NCBI RefSeq assembly: GCF_000878195.1
Contig: NZ_JXST01000021.1
Span: 48,346-112,345, forward strand
Origin: Mycolicibacterium llatzerense
Lineage (GTDB): Bacteria > Actinomycetota > Actinomycetes > Mycobacteriales > Mycobacteriaceae
DNA length: 64,000 nucleotides
Direction: 5' to 3'
Shown here piece by piece: positions 29,266 to 37,131 of this stretch. The first letter of the stretch is position 1; every line of letters starts with the position of its first letter. The notes under the pieces were generated by a model. That model had not been told where the DNA came from. It made no database searches and saw only the letters and a list, made by a program, of their open reading frames with translations. The translations under genes and the position numbers were made by a program.

Positions 29266-29910
29266 TCAGCCCTGGTACGGCGGATACTGCGGAAAGTACT
29301 GCGGTGCAGTGAGATTCCGCTTGGCGTGCATCCATCGGGTGGTCGAGGGTAGGAAGGTCAGCACGACGGTCGCCACCGAAAAGATCGCGATCGGGAGGGC
29401 TATCACCCCCACGGGGCCGGCCCCGTCCGCATTCGCCGCCAGGAAGGCTCCCAACCCGAACGCGAAGATGGGCACGCATCCGATGCCGATGAGCCACCGA
29501 CTGGCCGGCTTGCGCGACAGCAGCATGAAGCCCCCGACCAGGATCAGCAGGCCGCCGATGACCGACATCGCAAGGAACAAGTGGCCGACGTGCGACGAAG
29601 AGCGGGTGGTGAAGGGGCCCGGTTCTTTCGTGAGGGACTCTACCAAGGCCATGGCACCGAGGCAGCCATGCAGCAGTCCGCCCATGATCGACAGCACGCC
29701 CGCGATGACTCCACCGACCCCGCCAGTCGACGCGGGCGGCAGGGGTGCGGGCGGAAAACTGCCCGGATAGCCGCCGGGATATGCGCCCGGCTGCGGGTAT
29801 CCCTGCTGGTAGGCGGGTTGCGCGGGGTAACCGGGCGGATACCCTGGCTGCTGCGGGTAGCCGGGCTGCCCGGGGAACCCCTGGCCGTAAGGACCCTGCG
29901 GATAGGTCAT
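29266..29910 (-). CDS. Pro/Gly/Tyr-rich four-helix membrane protein
   Basis: A 214-residue membrane protein. The first 55 residues are a degenerate repeat of GYP/PGYP/QPGY units (PGQPGYPQQPGYPPGYPAQP). About four hydrophobic segments and the terminal motif PQYFPQYPPYQG follow. It is paralogous to the next gene downstream (28490-29086), most likely by tandem duplication. ATG 29910 has GGGGGA close upstream; the frame to 29940 gives no homology. Function is unknown. Confidence 0.72.
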   Translation of the reverse strand: MTYPQGPYGQGFPGQPGYPQQPGYPPGYPAQPAYQQGYPQPGAYPGGYPGSFPPAPLPPASTGGVGGVIAGVLSIMGGLLHGCLGAMALVESLTKEPGPFTTRSSSHVGHLFLAMSVIGGLLILVGGFMLLSRKPASRWLIGIGCVPIFAFGLGAFLAANADGAGPVGVIALPIAIFSVATVVLTFLPSTTRWMHAKRNLTAPQYFPQYPPYQG

Positions 29911-29972
29911 GCGTCCCCCTCGCCGACAACAATCGTGCACCCAGCCTATCGATCTTTACGGCTCCGTCAGGG

Positions 29973-29990
29973 CGGCACTTCTGAGTGCCG
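29973..29990. other. Hairpin upstream of the rpsF promoter
   Basis: CGGCACT-TCTG-AGTGCCG, a 7-bp stem with a 4-nt loop. It lies between the divergent Pro/Tyr-rich gene and rpsF. No function is assigned. Confidence 0.35.
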
Positions 29991-30016
29991 ATTTCGCAGC
30001 TCAGGGGCTCTTCGGG

Positions 30017-30022
30017 TAACCT
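30017..30022 (+). promoter_or_regulatory. Candidate -10 of the rpsF operon
   Basis: TAACCT about 80 nt before the rpsF ATG, implying a 5' leader of roughly 75 nt. That leader contains the hairpin CCACGG-AACACG-CCGTGG (30054-30071) and two GCCGAC repeats. Confidence 0.4.
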
Positions 30023-30053
30023 GGCCCGGTTGCCGACGCAGGCGACCCTCCTG

Positions 30054-30071
30054 CCACGGAACACGCCGTGG
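30054..30071 (+). promoter_or_regulatory. Hairpin in rpsF leader, possible S6:S18 autoregulatory site
   Basis: CCACGG and CCGTGG pair around a 6-nt loop, 14 nt before the AGGAGG ribosome site of rpsF. S6:S18 complexes bind leader RNAs of rpsF operons in many bacteria. Whether this is such a site is inference from position. Confidence 0.25.
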
Positions 30072-30103
30072 CCGACACGACCATAGGAGGTGATGGGTTC
30101 CAC

Positions 30104-30394
30104 ATGCGTCCATACGAAATCATGGTCATTCTCGACCCCACACTTGACGAGCGCACCGTAGCTCCGTCGCTGGAGACGTTCTTGAACGTCGTCCGCAAAG
30201 ACGGCGGCAGCGTCGAAAAGGTGGACATCTGGGGCCGCCGCCGGCTGGCTTACGAGATCGCCAAGCACGGTGAAGGCATCTACGCGGTTGTCGACGTGAA
30301 GGCCGAACCGGCCACGGTCAACGAGCTCGACCGTCAGCTGAACCTGAACGAGTCGGTGTTGCGTACCAAGGTCCTGCGGACCGACAAGCACTAG
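30104..30394 (+). CDS. rpsF: 30S ribosomal protein S6
   Basis: A 96-residue bS6, the partner of S18 on the platform of the small subunit. It starts with the typical [19 protein letters not shown] and contains [20 protein letters not shown], nearly identical to the mycobacterial protein (96 aa). AGGAGG lies at 30085-30090, a rather long 13 nt before the ATG. An ATG at 30093 is out of frame. First gene of the rpsF-ssb-rpsR-rplI operon. Confidence 0.97.
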   Translation: MRPYEIMVILDPTLDERTVAPSLETFLNVVRKDGGSVEKVDIWGRRRLAYEIAKHGEGIYAVVDVKAEPATVNELDRQLNLNESVLRTKVLRTDKH

Positions 30395-30475
30395 AAGCAC
30401 CGAAGCTCTGCGGATTTGTCGCGAGCCTTGCGTAGGCTCGCGCCTAATTCACCCAATCCGTCCCAGGAGGATCTC

Positions 30476-30985
30476 GTGGCTGGTGACACCACCATCACCG
30501 TTATCGGAAACCTGACCGCTGACCCGGAACTGCGCTTCACGCCGTCCGGTGCTGCCGTTGCGAACTTCACCGTGGCCTCGACGCCGCGGATGTTCGACCG
30601 GCAGAGCAATGAGTGGAAGGACGGGGAGGCGCTGTTCCTGCGCTGCAACATCTGGCGGGAGGCGGCCGAGAACGTCGCCGAGAGCCTGACCCGGGGGTCG
30701 CGTGTCATCGTGACCGGCCGGCTGAAGCAGCGCTCGTTCGAGACCCGTGAGGGTGAGAAGCGCACTGTGATGGAGGTCGAGGTCGACGAGATCGGCCCGT
30801 CTCTGCGGTACGCGACGGCGAAGGTGAACAAGGCCAACCGCAGTGGCGGCGGTGGTGGCGGCTTCGGTGGCGGCGGCGGTTCCCGCCAGCCCGCCGGTGG
30901 CGGCGGCGCTCCGGCCGACGACCCGTGGGGCAGTGCCCCGGCATCGGGTTCGTTCGGCGGCGCCGACGACGAGCCGCCCTTCTGA
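30476..30985 (+). CDS. ssb: Single-stranded DNA-binding protein
   Basis: A 169-residue SSB that coats single-stranded DNA in replication and repair. The OB fold covers about residues 1-115 ([21 protein letters not shown] at the start and [15 protein letters not shown] at the end). A Gly-rich disordered linker follows, and the acidic tip DDEPPF is the docking site for partner proteins. GTG 30476 follows CCAGGAGG. It lies 81 nt after rpsF in the same operon, the usual bacterial order. Confidence 0.97.
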   Translation: MAGDTTITVIGNLTADPELRFTPSGAAVANFTVASTPRMFDRQSNEWKDGEALFLRCNIWREAAENVAESLTRGSRVIVTGRLKQRSFETREGEKRTVMEVEVDEIGPSLRYATAKVNKANRSGGGGGGFGGGGGSRQPAGGGGAPADDPWGSAPASGSFGGADDEPPF

Positions 30986-30997
30986 TCCACGTAATTG

Positions 30998-31011
30998 GCT
31001 GGGAAACCAGC
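30998..31011 (+). other. GNRA-loop hairpin before rpsR
   Basis: GCTGG-GAAA-CCAGC, a 5-bp stem closed by a GAAA tetraloop, lying between the ssb stop and the rpsR start. It could mark a processing or regulatory element; function unproven. Confidence 0.3.
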
Positions 31012-31032
31012 TAGACCCAGAAAGAGAAACAC

Positions 31033-31287
31033 ATGGCTAAGGCCACCAAGCGGCGTCCGGCCCCGGAAAAGCCGGTCAAGACCCGCAAGTGCGTGTTCTG
31101 CTCCAAGAAGGCGCAGATCATCGACTACAAGGACACCGGACTGCTCCGGACCTACATCAGTGAGCGCGGCAAGATCCGTGCCCGTCGCGTCACCGGTAAC
31201 TGCGTGCAGCACCAGCGCGACATCGCCATCGCCGTGAAGAACGCCCGTGAGGTTGCGTTGCTTCCGTTCAGCTCGTCGACGCGATAG
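31033..31287 (+). CDS. rpsR: 30S ribosomal protein S18 (cysteine-containing form)
   Basis: An 84-residue bS18. It carries KCVFCSKK with a CxxC pair plus a later cysteine in GNCVQHQRD, which marks the zinc-binding (C+) form rather than the zinc-independent paralogue some mycobacteria make under zinc limitation. It contains the family core [22 protein letters not shown] 31033 follows an AGAAAGAG stretch. Member of the rpsF operon. Confidence 0.96.
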   Translation: MAKATKRRPAPEKPVKTRKCVFCSKKAQIIDYKDTGLLRTYISERGKIRARRVTGNCVQHQRDIAIAVKNAREVALLPFSSSTR

Positions 31288-31302
31288 GGAGGACTGAGAA
31301 AT

Positions 31303-31758
31303 ATGAAGCTCATTCTGACCACCGAGGTCGACCACCTGGGTTCGGCCGGCGACGCCGTTGAGGTTCGTGACGGCTACGGCCGTAACTACCTGCTGCCCCG
31401 CGGTCTGGCCATCCTGGCCAGCCGTGGTGCCGAGCGCCAGGCCAACGAGATCCGTCGGGCGCGCGACGCCAAGACGGTTCGCGACCTGGACCACGCCAAC
31501 GAGCTGAAGCAGGCGATCGAGGCCCTCGGCCCCGTGTCGCTGGCTGTCAAGGCCGGCGCCGACAGCGGCAAGCTGTTCGGTTCGGTGACCGCGGGCGACG
31601 TCGTCGCCGCGATCAAGAAGGCCGGTGGCCCGAACCTCGACAAGCGCACCGTCGAGCTGCCCAAGGCGCACATCAAGTCGGTCGGCACCCACAAGATCGC
31701 GGTGCGTCTGCACCCGTCGGTCAACGTGCCGGTGTCGCTGGCTGTCGTCGCCGGATAG
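31303..31758 (+). CDS. rplI: 50S ribosomal protein L9
   Basis: A 151-residue bL9 with the N-terminal domain ([33 protein letters not shown]), the long connecting helix, and the C-terminal rRNA-binding domain ([20 protein letters not shown]). AGGGAGGA lies just upstream of ATG 31303. Last gene of the rpsF-ssb-rpsR-rplI operon, followed by a strong terminator. Confidence 0.97.
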   Translation: MKLILTTEVDHLGSAGDAVEVRDGYGRNYLLPRGLAILASRGAERQANEIRRARDAKTVRDLDHANELKQAIEALGPVSLAVKAGADSGKLFGSVTAGDVVAAIKKAGGPNLDKRTVELPKAHIKSVGTHKIAVRLHPSVNVPVSLAVVAG

Positions 31759-31781
31759 GCATGCAGTAGCTCAAGCAGCAG

Positions 31782-31824
31782 AACGCCCGGGTGGAGTCAA
31801 TCTTTGACTTCGCCCGGGCGTTTT
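31782..31824 (+). terminator. Rho-independent terminator of the rpsF-rplI operon
   Basis: A 19-bp stem (31782-31800 with 31804-31822) with two G-U pairs and a 3-nt loop, core AACGCCCGGG/CCCGGGCGTT, followed by TTTT. It is the most canonical terminator in the window. The rest of the gap to dnaB (31825-32266) holds no gene and contains the sites listed next. Confidence 0.92.
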
Positions 31825-32022
31825 CTGTTGACAGCGGGCGAATATTTTCAGCCAATCTGCAAACAGTGATCTACGCCGGCTGTTAACCTGCGCGGCCCTT
31901 TTCCGCTACGCGCCCGCAACACAACACGCCCGAGATGGCTACCCGGCACGACACGCCGCACCAATTCTCATGCACAGGCTCAGAGCCGATATATAGGCCG
32001 TTGAGCAGCATGTTTGGGAATT

Positions 32023-32034
32023 TACCCGCGGGTA
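32023..32034. promoter_or_regulatory. Perfect palindrome upstream of dnaB
   Basis: TACCCGCGGGTA, a 12-bp perfect palindrome abutting the first DnaA-box-like 9-mer. It is a possible regulator site in the dnaB control region. Confidence 0.3.
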
Positions 32035-32096
32035 TTCCACAAGTTCTCCCCAAGCGGTCAACATCGTTGTCCACGTCTTTCCACATTTCATCCACA
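32033..32096 (+). promoter_or_regulatory. Array of four DnaA-box-like sequences upstream of dnaB
   Basis: Four same-strand 9-mers end in CCACA or CCACG: TATTCCACA (32033-32041), TTGTCCACG (32067-32075), CTTTCCACA (32077-32085) and TCATCCACA (32088-32096). The mycobacterial consensus is TTGTCCACA; matches are 7-8 of 9. The last three start 10 and 11 bp apart, one helical turn, as expected for side-by-side DnaA. The array is 170 nt before the dnaB start. Confidence 0.5.
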
Positions 32097-32266
32097 GGGT
32101 TGCTAACAGGGGCGGTTCCGGACTGCTCCAGCAACGCCTAACGTGGTGCGTCGCACGGCAGGTGAGCGGCTTGAGAGCCCGGTCTGTCGGCAGGGTGAAG
32201 TACGGTCACGAGTAGCTCGTTCGAACGTTTGTTTGCTGTTGGTTTTCGGGGGAAGAGGAGCGCTTC

Positions 32267-34057
32267 GTGGCTGTCGCTGACGACCTGGGTCGGTCCGACA
32301 TGGAGGAGCCGCCGAGCGAGGATTTCGGCCGGCAACCGCCGCAGGACATGGCTGCCGAGCAGTCGGTGTTGGGCGGCATGCTGCTGTCCAAGGACGCGGT
32401 CGCCGACGTCCTGGAGCGTCTCCGCCCCGGCGATTTCTACCGGCCGGCACACCAGAACGTCTACGACGCCATCCTCGACCTGTACGGCCGCGGGGAGCCC
32501 GCTGACGCCGTCACTGTCGCCGCGGAGCTGGACCGTCGCGGTCTGCTCAAGCGCATCGGTGGCGCGCCGTATCTGCACACCCTGATCTCCACCGTGCCCA
32601 CGGCCGCCAACGCCGGCTTCTACGCCGGCATCGTCGCGGAGAAGGCCACGCTGCGCCGTCTCGTCGAGGCCGGCACGCGCGTCGTGCAGTACGGCTACGC
32701 GGGCGCTGAAGGCGCTGACGTGGCCGATCTGGTGGACCGGGCGCAGGCCGAGATGTACGACGTCACCCAGACCCGCAGCAGCGAGGATTTCACCGTCCTG
32801 GAGGAGCTGCTGCAGCCCACCATGGACGAGATCGACGCCATAGCCTCCAATGGCGGTATCTCGCGCGGCATCCCGACCGGCTTCACCGAGCTCGACGAGA
32901 TCACCAACGGTCTGCACCCGGGCCAGATGATCATCGTGGCCGCGCGCCCCGGTGTGGGTAAGGCGCTGGCGCTCGACACCCCGCTGCCCACTCCCGGCGG
33001 CTGGACCACCATGGGTGACGTCTCGGTGGGCGACGAGCTGATCGACGCCAGCGGACGGCCCACCCGCGTGGTCGCCGCGACTCCGGTGATGGAGGAGCGG
33101 CCGTGCTACGAGATCGACCTCTCGGATGGCACCACCATCGTGGCCGACGCATCGCACCAGTGGCCGACCGGCCGCGGCATCGTCACCACCGCGACCCTGC
33201 GGCCCGGCGCGGACCGGCTCGAGCCGGCATTGACCGCCGGTGGGCTGGCCGTGCTCACCCGCCCCGTGACGATTGCCGATGTGCGCCGGGTGGATTCGGT
33301 GCCGGTGCGCTGCGTCGAGGTCGACAACCCGGCCCACCTGTACCTGGCCGGGCGGTCGATGGTGCCCACGCACAATTCGACGATCGGGCTGGACTTCATG
33401 CGGTCCTGCTCGATCAAGCACCAGCAGGCCAGCGTCATCTTCTCGCTGGAAATGAGCAAGACCGAGATCGTCATGCGATTGCTCTCGGCCGAAGCCAAGA
33501 TCAAGCTGGGCGACATGCGCTCGGGCCGCATGAGCGACGACGACTGGACCAAGCTGGCACGCCGCATGAGCGAGATCTCCGAGGCGCCGCTGTACATCGA
33601 CGACTCGCCGAACCTGACAATGATGGAGATCCGGGCCAAAGCCCGTCGTCTGCACCAGAAGGCCCAGCTGCGGCTGATCGTCGTGGACTACATGCAGCTG
33701 ATGACCTCGGGTAAGAAGTTCGAGTCCCGGCAGCAGGAAGTCTCGGAGTTCTCGCGGTCGCTGAAGCTGATGGCCAAGGAACTCGAGGTTCCGGTGGTCG
33801 CGATCAGCCAGCTGAACCGTGGTCCCGAACAGCGCACCGACAAGCGCCCGCAGGTGTCGGACCTTCGTGAGTCCGGATCGCTGGAGCAGGACGCCGACAT
33901 GGTCATGCTGCTGCACCGCCCGGACTCCATCGACCGTGACGACCCGCGCGGTGGTGAAGCCGACATCATCCTGGGCAAGCACCGCAACGGCCCGACCGCG
34001 AATATCACTGTGGCACACCAGCTCCACTTCTCGCGGTTTACGAATATGGCGCGGTAG
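32267..34057 (+). CDS. dnaB: Replicative DNA helicase DnaB with class 3 mini-intein
   Basis: A 596-residue precursor of the hexameric replication-fork helicase. Removing the intein (residues 233-370) leaves a 458-residue DnaB. The N-terminal domain has PPQDMAAEQSVLGGMLLSKD. The RecA-like ATPase domain is split inside Walker A: GARPGVGK is followed by the intein and then STIGLDFMRS. Downstream motifs are FSLEMSKTEIVMRLL, VDYMQLMTSGKK (Walker B) and VAISQLNRGPEQRTDKRPQ. GTG 32267 is preceded by AAGAGGAG. Active helicase requires protein splicing, since the ATP-binding loop is otherwise broken. Confidence 0.96.
   Translation: MAVADDLGRSDMEEPPSEDFGRQPPQDMAAEQSVLGGMLLSKDAVADVLERLRPGDFYRPAHQNVYDAILDLYGRGEPADAVTVAAELDRRGLLKRIGGAPYLHTLISTVPTAANAGFYAGIVAEKATLRRLVEAGTRVVQYGYAGAEGADVADLVDRAQAEMYDVTQTRSSEDFTVLEELLQPTMDEIDAIASNGGISRGIPTGFTELDEITNGLHPGQMIIVAARPGVGKALALDTPLPTPGGWTTMGDVSVGDELIDASGRPTRVVAATPVMEERPCYEIDLSDGTTIVADASHQWPTGRGIVTTATLRPGADRLEPALTAGGLAVLTRPVTIADVRRVDSVPVRCVEVDNPAHLYLAGRSMVPTHNSTIGLDFMRSCSIKHQQASVIFSLEMSKTEIVMRLLSAEAKIKLGDMRSGRMSDDDWTKLARRMSEISEAPLYIDDSPNLTMMEIRAKARRLHQKAQLRLIVVDYMQLMTSGKKFESRQQEVSEFSRSLKLMAKELEVPVVAISQLNRGPEQRTDKRPQVSDLRESGSLEQDADMVMLLHRPDSIDRDDPRGGEADIILGKHRNGPTANITVAHQLHFSRFTNMAR
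32963..33376 (+). other. Class 3 mini-intein in DnaB Walker A
   Basis: A 138-residue in-frame intein inserted between Lys and Ser of GVGK/ST. It starts with Ala (ALALDTPLPTPGG) instead of Cys or Ser, and ends VPTHN, with Ser as the first extein residue. It has the WCT set that defines class 3 inteins: Trp in block B (ASHQWPT), Cys in block F (PVRCVEVDNPAHLYL) and Thr next to the terminal His-Asn. In class 3 the block F Cys is the nucleophile. There is no homing endonuclease domain. The same insertion type is known for M. smegmatis and mycobacteriophage Bethlehem DnaB. Confidence 0.93.
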
Positions 34058-34130
34058 CGGGCCGGGGAGCTTATCCGATGATCGTCTGTGCCGCTGTTCA
34101 ATCGGCTGCTGCTGAGGCCCGGGGACGCTG

Positions 34131-34800
34131 ATGACGGTGACCGTGCCGCAGGTGGAGGCGTCGCGGCCGGAGTCGTTGACTGAGTCGGCAGCTGAACTGA
34201 GTGGCAAGGCGTCGCGGCTGGCGGCCAGATCGACGCGCAGCGCGCTGCGATCGATGGGCTGCGGGGGAGCTGGCAGGGCACCGCTTCTGATGCCGCGGTG
34301 GCCAAAGTGCAACCGACTATGGCACGGATGCAGAAGATCTCCGATGCCCTCGGCCGTGCGCAGGCGGTGCTGCAGGTTGGCGGCACACAACTCGCAGCGG
34401 ACGGTACGACGCTCCGGGCCTGGACCTCAAGGGCACCGGGGTAGCCGAGCCGTTCATGGCCCGTGACGTCAATGCACTAGCTGTTACACACGTGGGCGAG
34501 CACTCACACACCACGGTGATCGGCCATTCATATGGGTGGACGACGGTGGCCGATGCGGCGGCCGGGTACGGCATGAGCACGGACGACGTCATCCTGGTCA
34601 ATGTCGACCGATGTCAAGGGAGCGCTCAAGTCCGGATAGCCCGCGGTCGGCCGTCGACCACGCCCATTCGGCGGCCCGATGGCGGCAGCGACATCTCGCA
34701 GTGCACAGTGTGGACGCCGGCTATAGCGCCGAAGGATTTGCACGGGAAGTGCACATCAAATATGTTGTGGTTCAACATCATTGACTCAACTAGCGAGTAG
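34131..34800 (+). pseudogene. Remnant of ESX-like N-domain/alpha-beta hydrolase (DUF1023-type) gene
   Basis: The reading frame starts MTVTVPQVEASRPESLTE from ATG 34131. After about 34220 the sense continues in another frame as QIDAQRAAIDGLRGSWQG (a WxG motif), then DAAVAKVQPTMARMQKISDA, ending at a stop near 34444. A third frame from about 34420 gives GTGVAEPFMARDVNALAVTH and HTTVIGHSYG with TTVADAAAGYGM, the nucleophile region of DUF1023-type hydrolases. The parts are too close together for an intact gene. At least one frameshift plus an internal deletion are implied. The stretch 34620-34785 shows only weak further traces. Confidence 0.7.
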
Positions 34801-36006
34801 ATCAAGCTGTTTGAGGCGCCGGACCAGCAGACTTGGGAGCCATTGGCCAGTCGATGACGCGGTGATGTTCGAGGTGTGGTCAAGTAGGTGACTGAGCACG
34901 ATCCTTGCCTCCAATCGGGCGAGTGCCGCTCCCACGCAGAAGTGCGCTCCCTTTCCAAAGGTGATGTGCCCCTTGCCTGCTGGCCGGTCGAGCCGGAATT
35001 CGTCGGGTTCGATGAACTGTGCCGGGTCGCGGTTGGCGGCGCCCCATAACAGGAGCAGCCGTGATCCCGCTGGAAGCTGCATCCCACCGAGTTCGGTGTC
35101 GTTGACGACGTGGCGGTAGTGCCCGCGAAACGGCGGTTCGTAGCGCAGGACTTCTTCAAGGAACACGCCGAGTTGTTCCGGCTGCTCGCGCAGTTGGCGC
35201 TGGATATGTGGGTGAGTGGTGAGTATCGAGGCGGCTGAGCCGATGAGAGATGCGGTCGATTCTCCGCCGGCGCTGAACAGCGTGATCATTATGGCCAACG
35301 CGACCAGGTTGTCGAGTTCGCCGGTGGCGCATCCGGTAGCCAGGTCGCCGAGCAGGTTGTCTTGGGGGTTTGCTGCGGCGTGCTCGAACTGATCAATTAT
35401 GTAGGCGGCCAGTTCCATGACCGCGACACCTGCGGCATCCATTTGTTCTTGTGTCACAAGACCTTCGACTATTTGTGTGGCCGAGTAGCCCCATTGGATG
35501 AGTTTGTCGGTAGCGTCGTCGGGCACGCCGATGATTCGGCCGACGATCATCATCGGCAACCTGTTGGCGATGCTGCCCATCCATTCGATATGCCGGTCGT
35601 TGAGATGGGTGTCCCAGAGGCGAGCGATGGTGTCGGCGATGAACGGTTCGAACGCCAGGATGCGTTTGGCCGCGAGCTGCGGCAGGAGTGCTTTGCGATG
35701 GATGGCGTGAGCGGGCTCGTCGGCGGTAGCAAGTATTTGTGTCTGTCCACCGAGTTCGCCGACGTGAAATGCTGAGATAGTTCCGTCGGGCTGATACATC
35801 ATGGTGGCCGTCAGGTTCGAGGAGAAGTCCCTGCAGCGCGTGACAGCCTCGTTGACCGCTTCCCAGCCACTGACCGCGTAGAAGCTGGATGCTCCTATTC
35901 GATGCACCGGTCCAGCCCGGTGCATCTGCGCATAGAGCGGGTGCGGGTTCTGAACGTACTGGTCATCGAACAGTGTGAGGCCGAGCGCGCCGTCGGACGT
36001 AGTCAT
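34786..36006 (-). CDS. Cytochrome P450
   Basis: A 406-residue soluble bacterial P450. The I-helix oxygen-binding motif is SAGGESTAS, ExxR is in LEEVLRYEPPFRGHYRH, and the heme Cys is in ITFGKGAHFCVGAALARLEA. The substrate is unknown. It has no ferredoxin beside it, so an electron-transfer partner must come from elsewhere. ATG 36006 is preceded by a 7-bp inverted repeat rather than a clear ribosome site. It is divergent from a TetR gene with 194 nt between; control by that TetR is likely by context. Confidence 0.92.
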   Translation of the reverse strand: MTTSDGALGLTLFDDQYVQNPHPLYAQMHRAGPVHRIGASSFYAVSGWEAVNEAVTRCRDFSSNLTATMMYQPDGTISAFHVGELGGQTQILATADEPAHAIHRKALLPQLAAKRILAFEPFIADTIARLWDTHLNDRHIEWMGSIANRLPMMIVGRIIGVPDDATDKLIQWGYSATQIVEGLVTQEQMDAAGVAVMELAAYIIDQFEHAAANPQDNLLGDLATGCATGELDNLVALAIMITLFSAGGESTASLIGSAASILTTHPHIQRQLREQPEQLGVFLEEVLRYEPPFRGHYRHVVNDTELGGMQLPAGSRLLLLWGAANRDPAQFIEPDEFRLDRPAGKGHITFGKGAHFCVGAALARLEARIVLSHLLDHTSNITASSTGQWLPSLLVRRLKQLDLLAS

Positions 36007-36008
36007 CG

Positions 36009-36027
36009 CTTCACGCTGACCGTGAAG
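36009..36027. promoter_or_regulatory. Inverted repeat just before the P450 start
   Basis: CTTCACG-CTGAC-CGTGAAG, 7-bp arms with a 5-nt spacer, beginning 3 nt upstream of the P450 ATG. It could be an operator or an RNA hairpin that limits translation. Confidence 0.45.
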
Positions 36028-36146
36028 TCATCTGTAGGTCAATGGAGCTGGCGCAAGTCGCAATGTGCAGCATGCGGCTGTTTTTGCTCGTGTCTCATTG
36101 CACGTGCGTTGATCAGCGCCGATACTGTTACATGACGATCAATTCG

Positions 36147-36160
36147 TCTCAGATTTGAGA
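36147..36160. promoter_or_regulatory. Candidate TetR operator
   Basis: TCTCA-GATT-TGAGA, a 5-bp-arm palindrome in the P450/TetR intergenic region, 41-54 nt upstream of the TetR start. Confidence 0.4.
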
Positions 36161-36200
36161 AACTACGCCTGCATCGACACGCGGAGGGACGCTGCATTTG

Positions 36201-36743
36201 ATGGTGCGCGAGGACTGGGTAGTTGGCGGTGACCGACAAGCGGCGGCGGCTGATCGTATCTACGCGGCAGCTACCGACCTGGTCCTGGCCAAGGGCTTGG
36301 ATGCCTTCGGCATTGATGCACTCGCGTCTCGATTGCATTGTTCTCGCGCAACGATCTACCGATATGCCGGTGGCAAAGCCCAGATACGCGATGCGGTGTT
36401 ACTGCGCCTGGCGGCAAGCATTATCGACACCGTCCGCAGCGCCGTGGCCGGCATGAGCGGCCAGCAGCGGGTCATCGTGGCAATCAGCGTGGCTCTGGAA
36501 CAAATCAGATCCGATCCCCTGCGGCGCGTGATGCTTGAGTCTGGCCACTCACCTCAGCCCGGCGAATTGCACGCCTCACCCATGCTCAGCCACCTTGCCG
36601 CTGAGCTGACGGGCATCACCAACGATCCCGAGGCTGCGCAATGGATTGTGCGCGTGGTTGTTTCGCTAGCCCTGTGGCCGACACCCAACCATCGTGCCGA
36701 GCAAGCCGTACTCCAACGTTTCGTAGCCCCTGCCTTTGCGTGA
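36201..36743 (+). CDS. TetR-family transcriptional regulator
   Basis: A 180-residue TetR-type repressor. The N-terminal HTH is visible as AADRIYAAATDLVLAKGLDA, then IDALASRLHCSRATIYRYAG. The C-terminal ligand domain is shorter than average. ATG 36201 is used, with GGAGGGA at 36183-36189; a TTG at 36198 is directly adjacent. It is divergent from the P450 gene and probably regulates it and itself. Confidence 0.87.
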   Translation: MVREDWVVGGDRQAAAADRIYAAATDLVLAKGLDAFGIDALASRLHCSRATIYRYAGGKAQIRDAVLLRLAASIIDTVRSAVAGMSGQQRVIVAISVALEQIRSDPLRRVMLESGHSPQPGELHASPMLSHLAAELTGITNDPEAAQWIVRVVVSLALWPTPNHRAEQAVLQRFVAPAFA

Positions 36744-36861
36744 CAACGCCACTCCGAGTTGGCCTCGGTCACCCATTGACGCCTGCCGAGCTAATCTGCC
36801 GCAGAGTCCGGATGCCGGCTCCGAGCTCGGCTCTCGACACCACCGTTCAGCGGACTGGCCG

Positions 36862-37095
36862 TCATGGTGCCGTCGCGGTGAGGTCGGTATCGATACCCTG
36901 AAAGCGCAACTCGACGCCCAGTCGCCGTTGCAGGTCGGCGACGGACACGCCGAAGGTCTCGATCACCGTCACACCGCGCGTAGCGGACAGGTCGATGATC
37001 GCTATGTCACTGTAAATCCTTCGAACGCAGCGCTTTCCGGTGAGCGGGTAGGTGCGCGCGTCCACGAGCTTCGCCGATCCTCCTTCGGTTTGTCA
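36862..37095 (-). pseudogene. 3' remnant of a 3-oxoacid CoA-transferase subunit B gene
   Basis: Minus-strand translation gives EGGSAKLVDARTYPLTGKRC, VRRIYSDIAIIDL and VSVADLQRRLGVELRF. This is the C-terminal signature of CoA-transferase subunit B (the PLTGKxxVxRIxTDLAVxD region). It covers only about 70 of the usual 210 residues. A stop lies immediately upstream in frame near 37092 and no other part of the enzyme is found, so the gene is truncated. Stretch 36744-36861 holds nothing recognisable. Confidence 0.7.
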
Positions 37096-37131
37096 GCGCT
37101 GGTGTTGGCGCACCATGCATCTCACCTCCTG

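Noticed and set aside
32138..34390. 750-codon minus-strand open frame over dnaB
   Set aside because: Shadow of dnaB, with no recognisable domain and no supported start.
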